Positions 16,796-25,594 of a DNA stretch of 64,000 nucleotides are shown piece after piece. Origin of the DNA: Roseovarius aestuarii. Its GTDB lineage: Bacteria; Pseudomonadota; Alphaproteobacteria; Rhodobacterales; Rhodobacteraceae. The position numbers and the translations under genes were made by a program. Below the pieces are notes generated by a model, which searched no databases, had not been told where the DNA came from, and saw only the letters and a program-made list of their open reading frames with translations. The DNA is taken from positions 1 through 64,000 of the forward strand of contig JAPWHL010000008.1 of NCBI GenBank assembly GCA_027214255.1, given 5' to 3'. Position 1 is the stretch's first letter; each line of letters starts with the position of its first letter.

Positions 16796-17774
16796 TCAAA
16801 CATGATCATTTGAAAAGCCTGCTAAATTAGTTTTTGGAAGGTAAGTGATTTTGCCTGCGACAACACAACTCTCTAGACAGCCCCCAAGCGAAAGCAGCCA
16901 GTCAATCGTTTTCTGTGAGCGGCCTTCATCACTTGTTGGTGGCCAGCGAGATGGAAGCATGACCAGAGAACCCTTAGCAACGGGCCATGCGGCCAAGTCT
17001 CCCAAACCATTTGCAGAAGACCATTCCTGCCATTCCGTGAAGCAGGCTCCATCTCCTTCTCGGACAAGTAAGCTGGGCCAGTTTTGCCATGGCTTGGGCT
17101 GCGTTCTAGCGGCCAATTTCACTCTTTTACTATCTTGGTCACAACCGGGCTGATTGGACGCACTACGCAGGGCATCTTCATAGCCGCGTGTTCTAAGCCA
17201 TTTATCCGATCCAGCGATCCAGCGATGAACCTGACCTTTTTGCTGATCGGCATAATTCTGGGCAGCTTTCAGAAAATCGGAGATCTTCACCCCCGATACG
17301 ATCAAGGCATCAAACGGCTTTCGACTAACGTCCAAGTCTTTAGGTCGGGGATGAACACTTAGAAACTTTTCAAATTCCAAATCATCTGTGGAAGCGGCGG
17401 CAGCCGCACTTGGTTCTTGGATGGTTAAGGGATGGTTTGGGTGCACGTCGTGCACCTCTTGGGGTGCATCTGTTGCACTGGTGGGGTGCACGTCGTGCAC
17501 TTCTTGTCGTTTGTCGATCGCATAAATGGGGTGCACCTCCTGCACCCCTCGATGGTGGGCTGCTTCAATGTTTACCGGCAGGCTTACAATTTGACAGTCC
17601 GTCGGCTCAAGGGCCGAAATCGACTGGAGGTTAAGATTGTAAATGATCGTGTGCCCACTAGAACAAGGACGTTTACCTACCTCAGAGATTAGATCCATGC
17701 AGATCAGCTCCCTAGTAGCCTTAAGTATCGAGTTCTCGGGCCATTCGAGGCTTGCTCGACCAGACGCCAGATCA
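16796..17774 (-). pseudogene. Helix-turn-helix replication-like protein, N-terminally broken (copy 1)
   Basis: Up to the IQEPS motif near 17405 this copy nearly matches the gene at 33741-34595 (ELICMDLISEVGKRPCSSGH, then TIIYNLNLQSISALEPTDCQ). Its C-terminal half is unrelated to that of the other copy (FEKFLSVHPRPKDLDVSRKP, then KAAQNYADQQKGQVHRWIAG). A 17-bp deletion between two AGAACTCGA repeats near 17733-17745 shifts the N-terminal frame, and homology to copy 2 ends at 17774, where foreign sequence begins. The linker has repeated EVHDVHP units encoded by phased palindromes. The organisation resembles phage replication initiators with DNA sites inside the gene. Function is inferred. Confidence 0.55.
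17441..17545. repeat. Four phased GTGCA-N5-TGCAC palindromes inside copy 1
   Basis: The sites are GTGCACGTCGTGCAC at 17441-17455 and 17486-17500, GTGCATCTGTTGCAC at 17464-17478 and GTGCACCTCCTGCAC at 17531-17545. Starts are 23, 22 and 45 bp apart, that is two or four helical turns, so all would face the same side of the DNA. They code for the EVHDVHP-type linker repeats of the host gene. Confidence 0.6.
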
Positions 17775-17829
17775 GAACGCGCACACATAAGGTGACGACA
17801 GACAGCAATCACCAGTTCGTATCGCGCCA

Positions 17830-18159
17830 AACCTACTGGATCGAAACTTCGCGGCTAACGAACCAAACCAGAAGCGGGCAGGTGACATCAGCTATATCTG
17901 GGCGCGTGAAGGCTGGCTGTATCTCGCCGTCATCCTAGACCTGCATTCCCGCCGCGTCATTGGCTGGGCCGTGAGCAATCGGATGGAACGGGATTTGGCA
18001 ATCCTGGCGTTGAAGGTGGCAATTGTGGTCCGATCACCGCCGAAGGACTGCATCCACCACACGGATCATGGAAACCAATACTGTGCGCATGACTATCAGA
18101 AGATCCTGCGCCAGCACGGCTTCAAGGTGTCAATGAGCGGCAAAGGTAATTGTTACGAC
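17830..18159 (+). pseudogene. IS3-type OrfB, upstream half (split by an IS110-family element)
   Basis: The frame encodes the middle of the DDE integrase domain: AGDISYIWAREGWLYLAVIL, DLHSRRVIGWAVSNRM, SPPKDCIHHTDHGNQYCAHD and FKVSMSGKGNCYD. It stops making sense after GNCYD at 18159. The expected continuation NAAVETFFKTVKAELIW is found at 19422. The N-terminal third is missing at the left, where it joins foreign sequence near 17830. Confidence 0.8.
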
Positions 18160-19421
18160 TGTGAGTATGGTATTGCGGCTTGATGGCCTGACCCATGTTA
18201 CGATTGACAACGTGTCATTGTGTTGACGTGTCGACCGTCAAGTCGCCCCGGCAACGGGCGAGATGTGACTTCATAGGAGCTTGACGGGAACGCCCCATCA
18301 CAGCCCTGTCCTCTCGGATCGGTGCCTGGGCATTCATTAGCAATGAGGGCATCATGCAGACCACACATCCAGTTATTATCGGCATCGAAACGCACAAAGC
18401 AACGCACGTAGCTGTTGCGATTGATACGCGAGGGGCCCGTTTGGGGACGTTGTCCATTCCGACCAATCCGAAAGGGTATTTGGAACTGGAGCGTTGGTCG
18501 CTATCTTTTGGGAAAGTTCTGACATTCGGAATCGAAGGGACTGGTTCATATGGGGCGGGCCTTTCGCGGTCTTTGTTGGCTCAGGGCCACAATGTCATTG
18601 AGGTCACGCGGCCAAATCGACAACTGCGATACACACAAGGCAAAACAGACAGCTTGGATGCAAAGGGTGCTGCACGATCCGTTCTCTCCGGGCAAGCAAC
18701 AGCACGACCCAAAACACAAACAGGGTCATCAGAGAGGCTCAGACATTTGAAGATTGCATGGGATACGTCTGTCAAATCACGCTCACAGGCGATGGTGACA
18801 CTATAAACCCTGATTATTAACGCGCCTGCCGTCCTTCGTGATATGCTGGACCAAATCCGAGAAAAACCGCGCTGATCCTGCGTGCAGCGGCCTTTCGAGC
18901 GGGAGACATCGACACTCCATTGGCCTCAGCAAAAGCGGCCATGCGCGCATTGGCGCGTCGCTGGCTATGGCTGCATGAGGAGATCATCGCACATGACAAG
19001 GAACTGGAACGCCTTGTCACCGAACGGGCAGCAGACTTGATGGCGTCTCATGGAATAGCAACCCTGACAATCGCGGAGATGTTGATCCTCGTTGGCGATG
19101 ATCCAACGCGTATCCGGTCAGAAGCGGCATTTGCAAAGCTTTATGGCGTTTGCCCAATTCCCACTTCCAGTGGCCGAATGCACCGTTTCCGACTGAACCG
19201 AGGCGGCAACCGGCACGCTAACGCTGCACTCTATCGTGTGGCCATCGTCAGGATGCGAAGCCACGAATCGACACTTGCCTATGTCAAGAAACGCACGAAA
19301 GACGGGAAGAGTAAAAGCGAAATCATACGTTGCTTAAAACGCTACATCGTTCGCGAAATTTACGGTCAACTTTGTGTCCCGAAACGATCCGAATTCCCCG
19401 CTTGGCGAATATAGGAGCTTC
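18160..19421 (+). mobile_element. IS110-family element inserted into IS3 orfB
   Basis: The 1262-bp insert exactly interrupts the coding sequence of an IS3-type orfB, between the codons for GNCYD and NAAVET. No flanking duplication or long terminal inverted repeats are evident, which fits the IS110 family. Its transposase gene is frameshifted. Confidence 0.75.
18354..19414 (+). pseudogene. IS110-family transposase, frameshifted
   Basis: The N-terminal frame (18354-18806) carries the RuvC-like DEDD domain (GIETHKATHVAVAIDTRGAR, then EGTGSYGAGLSRSL and KTDSLDAKGAARSV). A second frame to 19414 carries the C-terminal transposase_20 domain (ASHGIATLTIAEMLILVGDD, YGVCPIPTSSGRMHRFRLNR, GGNRHANAALYRVAIVRMRS). 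The break lies near 18800-18900. The first acid of the DEDD set is Glu12 in GIETHK, where the family normally has Asp, so the ancestor may already have been impaired. Confidence 0.8.
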
Positions 19422-19607
19422 AACGCAGCCGTGGAAACGTTCTTCAAGACCGTCAAAGCTGAACTGATCTGGCGTCATTCTTGGCAAACGCGCCGGTCGG
19501 CTGAGATGGCGATCTTCGAATGTATCAATGGCTTCTACAATCCACGCCGCCGCCATTTATCATTAGGTTGGAAAAGCCCCGTCGCATTCGAGCGGAAGGA
19601 GGCTTAA
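19422..19607 (+). pseudogene. IS3-type OrfB, downstream half
   Basis: The frame gives NAAVETFFKTVKAELIWRHS, then FECINGFYNPRRRHLSLGWK and SPVAFERKEA to a stop at 19607. The Glu of VETFFK is the last acid of the DDE triad. Together with 17830-18159 it reconstructs most of one transposase, interrupted by the IS110-family element. Confidence 0.8.
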
Positions 19608-19957
19608 ACGAGCACCGGGAGCGGCACTAAAGCGCGACAGGTCCAGGGTCAATCTCGCCGTTCACGTGGTGCAGTATTCCACCGGTGTTCTCACGTGCGA
19701 CGACACTCTCGTTGGTCCGTTTGTTTAAAATGAAATATTTTCATTCATGTTTTCAATGACGTAGATGGTTAGCACATCACGTTCATTTTGGGTTGACGGA
19801 GCGGGTTTTTTCCCGTTCATTTACGTAGCGCGCAAACGATTGCGCTAGCGTTACGGGGAGGAGATTACTGGGCCGATGTAAAGCCAGTGATCTGTATCGC
19901 ATGTTCACAACCGTGAATTTCGGGTGAACTGATAAGAAACAAAAGGAGGAGGATACT
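19608..19957. promoter_or_regulatory. Upstream region of the TRAP operon with a LacI-type operator
   Basis: No gene is present. The palindrome GCGCAAACGATTGCGC at 19830-19845 closely matches GCGCAAACGTGTGCGC at 24107-24122, upstream of the monooxygenase operon. Near the gene a strong AGGAGGAGG ribosome-binding site is followed by a TTG start at 19958. The LacI protein at 22927-23946 is the likely ligand of both sites (inference). Confidence 0.6.
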
Positions 19958-20947
19958 TTGAAGGGAATTTTTGGAAAAGCAGCGGCTATTGCGCTGATCT
20001 GCACAGCAGGTGTTAGTCAAGCTCAGGATCGCAGTCTGCGGATTGCTACCAGCGTGCCACAGGATCACTATCTTACGCGGAGCATTACGGAATTTGCTAA
20101 TCGTGTGACGGAAAAGACCGACGGAAAAGTGACCTTTGAGGTTTACCCTGCTCAATCTCTGGTCACAGATCAGCAGATGGACCAGGCTGTCGCAAGCGGT
20201 GTTGTGGACATCGGTGTTGGGTCGGCTTCAATCATGGCTGGCACGGTGCCCGCGCTGAACATTTTCGCGGTGCCATTCTATTTTGATACCCGGGAAAAAC
20301 TGGACAACTCGGTCACAATCGGAACGCCGATCCGTGATACGTTGGACGCAGAAATCCGAAAAACTGGCCTTAATGCTGCTTTCTGGATCCCGTTTGGCTC
20401 GGTCACGCTGGTGATGCGGGACAAACCTGTGCGTCTTCCACAGGAAATGGTCGGTCTTAAAATCCGAAGCTTTGGTGCGACTGTCAGCAAATTCATCGAA
20501 TCTGTGGGCGCGGCACCTGTTGTCACCAGCGGTGGGGAGCAATTTCTTGCGCTTCAGCGCGGGATTGTCGACGGGGGGTTGACCGGCTGGACTTCGGTGA
20601 CGGGTCGTAGGCTGTATGATGTTGCAGACTATGTGGTCGCGACAGACCATATGTACGAAACCCATTTTGCTCTGATGAGTCAGACCATGTGGGACAGCCT
20701 GTCTCCGGAAGTTCAGGAGATCTTTGTGGCGACTGGTAAGGAACTGGAACAAGAGCTTTTGGGCGATATCTTCGAGGTAAGCGCAGAGGCCAAGGCCGAA
20801 CTGACAGGTAAGATGGAAGTCATTGAGCTTACCGCTGATGAAAAACTGGCTTGGAAAGACGCGACCAAATCTGTTGCGGAAGATTTTCTGGCGAATTCGG
20901 GCCCAATTGCAACGGAGATCTTCAAGGAAGCGCAGAAGATTCAATAG
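19958..20947 (+). CDS. dctP: TRAP transporter substrate-binding protein (DctP family)
   Basis: This 329-residue periplasmic receptor binds an organic acid for a TRAP importer. It has a signal peptide (AAAIALICTAGVSQA, cut after residue 22) and DctP features such as NRVTEKTDGKVTFEVYPAQS and the conserved Arg region LVMRDKPVRLPQEMVGLKIR. Translation should start at TTG 19958, five bases after AGGAGGAGG; no nearby ATG is suitably placed. A stable hairpin separates it from the permease genes. A palindrome for a LacI-type repressor lies 113 bp upstream. The substrate is unknown, probably a carboxylate or sulfonate broken down by the enzymes at 24180-33147. Confidence 0.9.
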   Translation: MKGIFGKAAAIALICTAGVSQAQDRSLRIATSVPQDHYLTRSITEFANRVTEKTDGKVTFEVYPAQSLVTDQQMDQAVASGVVDIGVGSASIMAGTVPALNIFAVPFYFDTREKLDNSVTIGTPIRDTLDAEIRKTGLNAAFWIPFGSVTLVMRDKPVRLPQEMVGLKIRSFGATVSKFIESVGAAPVVTSGGEQFLALQRGIVDGGLTGWTSVTGRRLYDVADYVVATDHMYETHFALMSQTMWDSLSPEVQEIFVATGKELEQELLGDIFEVSAEAKAELTGKMEVIELTADEKLAWKDATKSVAEDFLANSGPIATEIFKEAQKIQ

Positions 20948-20976
20948 CTTGAATATAACTTGATTTAAGACCGCAA

Positions 20977-21034
20977 CAGTGGTGGGCGAACGTGCGTTTT
21001 CACGTCTTTTCTCCCACCACTGACAGGTCTTTTT
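20977..21034 (+). terminator. Intercistronic hairpin between dctP and dctQ
   Basis: A 10-bp stem (CAGTGGTGGG at 20977-20986 with CCCACCACTG at 21013-21022) encloses a smaller ACGTG/CACGT hairpin and is followed by TCTTTTTC. It probably attenuates transcription or protects the dctP message, giving more receptor than permease, as is common in TRAP operons. Confidence 0.6.
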
Positions 21035-21067
21035 CAATTTTATTTTTTGCAAAAAGGCTCATGTAAC

Positions 21068-21622
21068 ATGATAAAACAATCTCTATCAGACCCGCCCCAG
21101 TCTCAGCATGCGATCTTGAAAGCGTGTGACTGGCTCGTACTGACCATTGGTAAAATAGGTGCCTGGACATTCTTCCTGATAGGCATGATTGTCGCCTACG
21201 AAGTTGTTGCGCGTTATGTATTCAACAGCCCTACCCACTGGGTTGAAGAAATCTCAAGACTGGGAATGGTGTGGGGCACTTTTCTGCTCATGGCCACCTG
21301 TCTGAATCGTCGGCAGTTGATCACCATTACGATATTGCCGGATTCCCTGGGAGCAAAAGCAAAATTTGTTCAAGAATTAGCTACATTTGCGCTTGTTGGC
21401 GTGCTCGCAGCTGTGATCGCTTGGTATGGCTTTGAATCCATGATGCAAACGATCTCGGTGAACCGCCGCACAAACTCAACGATGTCCCTACCTTATTGGG
21501 CATTCTATCTCCCGATCATCATCGGTTTTGCGCTCTTTTTTATTCAGGCAACAGCCGACCTTATCGTGATGTTGATGACCGGCAGGAGATCAAAGCCCGG
21601 CTTTGGTCACGAGGAGATTTGA
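21068..21622 (+). CDS. dctQ: TRAP transporter small permease (DctQ family)
   Basis: The 184-residue protein has four predicted membrane helices, with the DctQ signature YEVVARYVFNSPTHWVEEIS in the first half. It partners with DctM to form the membrane part of the importer. ATG 21068 gives the best N-terminus. An alternative in-frame start at 21047 adds seven residues. Its stop at 21620-21622 is directly followed by the dctM start. Confidence 0.88.
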   Translation: MIKQSLSDPPQSQHAILKACDWLVLTIGKIGAWTFFLIGMIVAYEVVARYVFNSPTHWVEEISRLGMVWGTFLLMATCLNRRQLITITILPDSLGAKAKFVQELATFALVGVLAAVIAWYGFESMMQTISVNRRTNSTMSLPYWAFYLPIIIGFALFFIQATADLIVMLMTGRRSKPGFGHEEI

Positions 21623-21623
21623 T

Positions 21624-22904
21624 GTGCAAGCATTTTTAATTCTCTCTGCGCTTTTCGTATTGCTGTTCAGCGGCATTCCCGTCGGCCTGACACTGACAGC
21701 GATGGGAACAGTATTATTTCTGCTCAAAGGCATTCCACTTGCTGGGATACCTGAAGAGTTCCTTGGATCGTTTAACAGCTTCATTCTGCTGGCTGTGCCT
21801 ATCTTCCTTTTGACCTCAAACATCCTTTTGCGCGCGGGCGTGGCAAAAGATCTTTTTGACGCAGTTCAGCGTTGGGTCGGAGACATCAGAGGCGGGGTTG
21901 CTGTTTCTACGATCATCTCTTGCGGTATTTTTGCAGCCATCTCGGGCTCTTCTGTCGCTGTGGCCGCCATGATCGGGACTGTTGCGATCCCCGAAATGAC
22001 ACGGCGCGGGTACGATCCGAGATTCGTCATGGGGACGCTTGCGGCGGGGGCCACTCTTGGCATTCTGATTCCTCCTTCAATTCCATTGATCGTCTATGCG
22101 TCGGTGACAGAGCAATCAACAGCTTCCATGTTTCTGGCAGGAGTTGGCCCGGGGATACTGCTGATTATTGCATTTCTGGTGTACTGCGTCGTCAAATCAT
22201 ACCTTGGCGGTGCGCCGTCCACGAATGATGCGGACAAATCCTCTGGGTCATTGCTGCGCACGTCTCTCAAGGCGTTTCCCACGATCGCAATCGCGTTTAC
22301 GATGATTGGTGGTATCTATGCGGGGGTATTTACGCCGACGGAATCAGCCGCTGTCGGTCTAGTTATGACGCTCATTTATGTTATGGCTTTCCGTCGATCT
22401 CTTGGCCTTGCCGAACTTCATAATGCGTTATTCACGGCCGGTGCGACCACGGCGAATCTATTACTGATCATTGGGGGGGCAAACGTTTTCGGCAAGGCGA
22501 TCCTCCTCTACCGGATTCCTTTCGAGATTTCGATCTGGATTTCAGAAAACATTGCGACTGCGGGTATCTTCATTCTGGTTGTTGTGGTGCTGCTGCTCGT
22601 TCTGGGCTTATTCCTAGAGGGCATCGCCATGATCCTCATCGTCCTTCCTGTGCTTTTGCCATCACTAAGTTCACATGGAATCGACCCGATCTGGTTTGGG
22701 ATTTTCTTCGTAATAATGATCGAGCTTGCGTTGATCACACCGCCGGTGGGGATGAATCTCTTTGTGATTCAATCCGTCGCAAAGGCGGACCTGAGCGAGG
22801 TGATCTATGGAGTGATCCCCTATGCGCTGATCATGATCGGCTTGGTGGCTCTAATTTACTTCTTCCCGCAAATTGTCCTTTATATTCCCTTTGCGAGGTA
22901 CTGA
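21624..22904 (+). CDS. dctM: TRAP transporter large permease (DctM family)
   Basis: The 426-residue protein has about a dozen hydrophobic helices and the family motifs ISCGIFAAISGSSVAVAAMI, GTLAAGATLGILIPPSIPLI and LITPPVGMNLFVIQ. It uses an ion gradient to drive uptake. I assign the start to GTG 21624, seven bases after GAGGAG and one base past the dctQ stop. It is convergent with the LacI gene, 22 bp away. Confidence 0.9.
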   Translation: MQAFLILSALFVLLFSGIPVGLTLTAMGTVLFLLKGIPLAGIPEEFLGSFNSFILLAVPIFLLTSNILLRAGVAKDLFDAVQRWVGDIRGGVAVSTIISCGIFAAISGSSVAVAAMIGTVAIPEMTRRGYDPRFVMGTLAAGATLGILIPPSIPLIVYASVTEQSTASMFLAGVGPGILLIIAFLVYCVVKSYLGGAPSTNDADKSSGSLLRTSLKAFPTIAIAFTMIGGIYAGVFTPTESAAVGLVMTLIYVMAFRRSLGLAELHNALFTAGATTANLLLIIGGANVFGKAILLYRIPFEISIWISENIATAGIFILVVVVLLLVLGLFLEGIAMILIVLPVLLPSLSSHGIDPIWFGIFFVIMIELALITPPVGMNLFVIQSVAKADLSEVIYGVIPYALIMIGLVALIYFFPQIVLYIPFARY

Positions 22905-22926
22905 AGTGAGACGCTGCTCATAAGCC

Positions 22927-23946
22927 CTATCCACTTGTCCCTCGGACAATCAGACGGCCGCGCAATGTGATTACTTCTTCTGGTATTGTGCGGTCGTCGA
23001 CTCGAGCTTCGATCATGTCGAAGGCCCTCTTCAACATCAATGTCAGCGGCTGCTCTAACGTGGTCAGGTCATAAATCGCACGGCCAGATTGAGGTATGCC
23101 ATCAAAGCCAACGACAGCGATATCATCGGGGACATTAATGCCTTTCAGTCGCAATCCATCCATAAGGCCCATAGCCATGATGTCACTGAGGGCAAAGAGA
23201 GCCTCGGGACGATCTCGCGGCGGTAGCGCAGCGATTTGCTCTGCCGCGGCAAACCCGCCTTCATAGGTCGACTTACCGTCAATTCTGAGAGTGACGTCAT
23301 AGCCGGCGTTGCGAATTTCAGTTAGGAATCCTTCTTCCCGGTCCCTTGCGGTTGAACTGAAGTTGGATGTGCGAATAACCCCAAAACTCTGACGCCCCTT
23401 TTCCACCAGGTGTCGTGCAAGCTCTTCTCCTCCGCCACGGTTATCGCACGTCACGGCGCAGCCAGATTGATACGCTACGCGGTTCACCATAACCAACGGT
23501 ACATTGTTGGAATCGCAAATTTTTCCGGCCTGGGATGACATGGTCGCTGACGAAATAATGCAGCCATTGACCTGGTAGTTGAGCAGAGCCTGCGCGGTCC
23601 GTTCTTCTATCGAGCCTGTTCCGGCATGAATGATCAGAATCCGAAACCCAAGCTGCTCTGCAAGGGCCGTAGCCTCGTACATCAATTCTGCATAAAACGG
23701 GTTTGTGGACGGACCCAACACCAGCCCGTACAAACCGTTTCTGCCCGAAGAAAGCGTCCGGGCCAGAATATTCGGCGTGTACCCATGTTTCTGAGCAAGA
23801 GCGAGGATCTTATCGCGGGTTTTCTTGGAAATGCGCGTATCTCCACGCAATGCCCGCGTGACCGTCGACGGAGCCACCCCTGCAATCTGTGAGAGCGTGA
23901 CAATTGTAGTTCTGCGAGCTGGAATGCCGCCTTGGGCTTTTACCAT
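22927..23946 (-). CDS. LacI-family transcriptional regulator 1
   Basis: The 339-residue repressor has a LacI helix-turn-helix at residues 13-60 (TLSQIAGVAPSTVTRALRGD) and a sugar-binding-type effector domain ending in DDIAVVGFDGIPQSGRAIYD and LTTLEQPL. I chose ATG 23946, preceded by GAGG. An open frame extends upstream to 24123 but has no family likeness. It sits between the TRAP genes and the divergent monooxygenase operon. Both have the same palindrome upstream, GCGCAAACGNNTGCGC, typical in form of a LacI operator. Confidence 0.88.
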   Translation of the reverse strand: MVKAQGGIPARRTTIVTLSQIAGVAPSTVTRALRGDTRISKKTRDKILALAQKHGYTPNILARTLSSGRNGLYGLVLGPSTNPFYAELMYEATALAEQLGFRILIIHAGTGSIEERTAQALLNYQVNGCIISSATMSSQAGKICDSNNVPLVMVNRVAYQSGCAVTCDNRGGGEELARHLVEKGRQSFGVIRTSNFSSTARDREEGFLTEIRNAGYDVTLRIDGKSTYEGGFAAAEQIAALPPRDRPEALFALSDIMAMGLMDGLRLKGINVPDDIAVVGFDGIPQSGRAIYDLTTLEQPLTLMLKRAFDMIEARVDDRTIPEEVITLRGRLIVRGTSG

Positions 23947-24104
23947 CGTTTGCCTCGAAACATTCTGGAACCCTTTTTTATTACGTTTTTCAATGAATAT
24001 CCTACCTGTCTTAGAAGATTCTCCAAATAAGGAAACCACTGAGTTTAACGAGCCTGCGTTATGGGGCTTGACATTGATCCTGCCATGGCCTTGATTGCCC
24101 TTAG

Positions 24105-24122
24105 TGCGCAAACGTGTGCGCA
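24105..24122. promoter_or_regulatory. LacI-type operator upstream of the monooxygenase operon
   Basis: The 18-bp palindrome TGCGCAAACGTGTGCGCA is 58 bp before the start of the monooxygenase gene and within the divergent LacI promoter region. It shares GCGCAAACG--TGCGC with 19830-19845 upstream of dctP. Confidence 0.6.
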
Positions 24123-24179
24123 ATATCGATTGAGAGGGCTCCAGCCAGAATGCGGAGCAGAATTTAAGAGGATTCCGGA

Positions 24180-25535
24180 ATGAATACGCCGAAACGGCAG
24201 ATTAAAATGGTGGGCTTTCTTCAAGCGCAGAACTGTTCAATTGCTCCTGGCTCTTGGCGGCACCCCGCCGCTGCTACGGACTTTCTTACTCCGGAGTATT
24301 TCCAGAGAATCGGACGTGTGCTTGAGGACGGGAAATTTCATCTAGCGTTTTTTGACGACCGTCTGGCAATGCCGGATATCTATAATGACGATCATCGCGA
24401 GGCTGTCGAGAACGGCGTGCGCGTCGTAAAGATGGATCCGGTATCAATAATCACTGCCATTGGCATGGTGACCACCCGCATTGGTCTGGGTATAACCTAT
24501 TCGACAACCTATTATGAACCTTTCCACGTTGCGCGGCTTTTTGCGACTTTGGATTTGATGACCAAAGGCCGCGCGGCCTGGAACGTTGTCACGTCGTTGA
24601 ACAACTCGGAGGCTGAGAATTTCGGTCGCGAAGAACATCTAGCGCACAGCAAGCGATATGATCGGGCTGACGAATTTCTCGAAGTGGTCACGGGTCTCTG
24701 GAACAGCTGGGATGACGACGCGATCATTCTTGACAAGGAGAACGGCGTCTTTGCCGACCCTAAGAAGGTTCACAAACTTGACCACAAAGGCGAGTATTTC
24801 AACGTGAAAGGGCCTTTGCCTGTGCCACGTTCACCGCAGGGACAGCCAGTTCTTATTCAGGCCGGGCAAAGCGGGCGCGGGCGTCAGTTTGCTGGGCGTT
24901 GGGGCAACCTGATTTTTGTAGTGTACCCAAACAAAGAGATCGGGCTGAAGCAATATGCCGAGGTCAAGGCCGAGGTCAAAGTATCTGGCCGCAATCCAGA
25001 TGAAGTTGCAATTTGCCCGGCCTGCTATGTTTGCGTTGGTGAAACCGAAGAAATAGCCAAGGAAAAGCGCGACTACATCATGAATCTGGCCAAGCCGATT
25101 GATGCCTTGGTTTTGTTGTCAGAGGCCCTAAACTTTGATTTTGGCAGCAAGCCGATGGATAGCGAGTTCACCGATGAAGAGTTGGAAAAAATCTCGTGGA
25201 CAGGTTTCCGCGAGCGTGTGATCGCGCTGAGCGGAAAAGAACGCCCGACTGTGCGCGACTTTGTACACTTCTCAAAACGCGGAACGATTGGTGAGTTTCC
25301 TATTTTCTGCGGCACGCCAACGATGGTCGCCGATCAGATGGAAGAATGGTTCACGGACGGTGCCTGTGACGGGTTTGTTCTGGCGGCGACGCATACACCA
25401 GGCGCCTTCGAAGACTTCACCCGGTTCGTCGTACCCGAACTACAGCGCAGGGGTCTCTATCAAGAGGATTACGCCGGTACGACGCTACGTGAAAATTTGG
25501 GCCTACCGAACCTGACATCAAACCAAACTAACTAA
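24180..25535 (+). CDS. FMNH2-dependent monooxygenase, NtaA/SnaA/DszA family
   Basis: The 451-residue protein belongs to the bacterial luciferase superfamily, NtaA/SnaA/DszA branch, with the diagnostic TSLNNSEAENFGREEHLAHS, KRYDRADEFLEVVTGLWNSW and QAGQSGRGRQFAGRW. Relatives use reduced FMN from a separate reductase to cleave C-N or C-S bonds, for example nitrilotriacetate, EDTA and dibenzothiophene sulfone. A flavin reductase of the matching type is encoded at 27382. It is the first gene of the operon and follows a LacI-type operator. The substrate cannot be read from the sequence. Confidence 0.9.
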   Translation: MNTPKRQIKMVGFLQAQNCSIAPGSWRHPAAATDFLTPEYFQRIGRVLEDGKFHLAFFDDRLAMPDIYNDDHREAVENGVRVVKMDPVSIITAIGMVTTRIGLGITYSTTYYEPFHVARLFATLDLMTKGRAAWNVVTSLNNSEAENFGREEHLAHSKRYDRADEFLEVVTGLWNSWDDDAIILDKENGVFADPKKVHKLDHKGEYFNVKGPLPVPRSPQGQPVLIQAGQSGRGRQFAGRWGNLIFVVYPNKEIGLKQYAEVKAEVKVSGRNPDEVAICPACYVCVGETEEIAKEKRDYIMNLAKPIDALVLLSEALNFDFGSKPMDSEFTDEELEKISWTGFRERVIALSGKERPTVRDFVHFSKRGTIGEFPIFCGTPTMVADQMEEWFTDGACDGFVLAATHTPGAFEDFTRFVVPELQRRGLYQEDYAGTTLRENLGLPNLTSNQTN

Positions 25536-25594
25536 AATTAAAGAGACAATATCAGATTTGCCAGCCTTTCAGCCGGGCCGGATAGGAGGAAGTT

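Noticed and set aside
17441-17545. Considering the GTGCAC repeats as a CRISPR array
   Set aside because: The units are 15-bp palindromes with 7-8 bp between most of them, and they lie inside a coding region; repeat and spacer lengths do not fit CRISPR.
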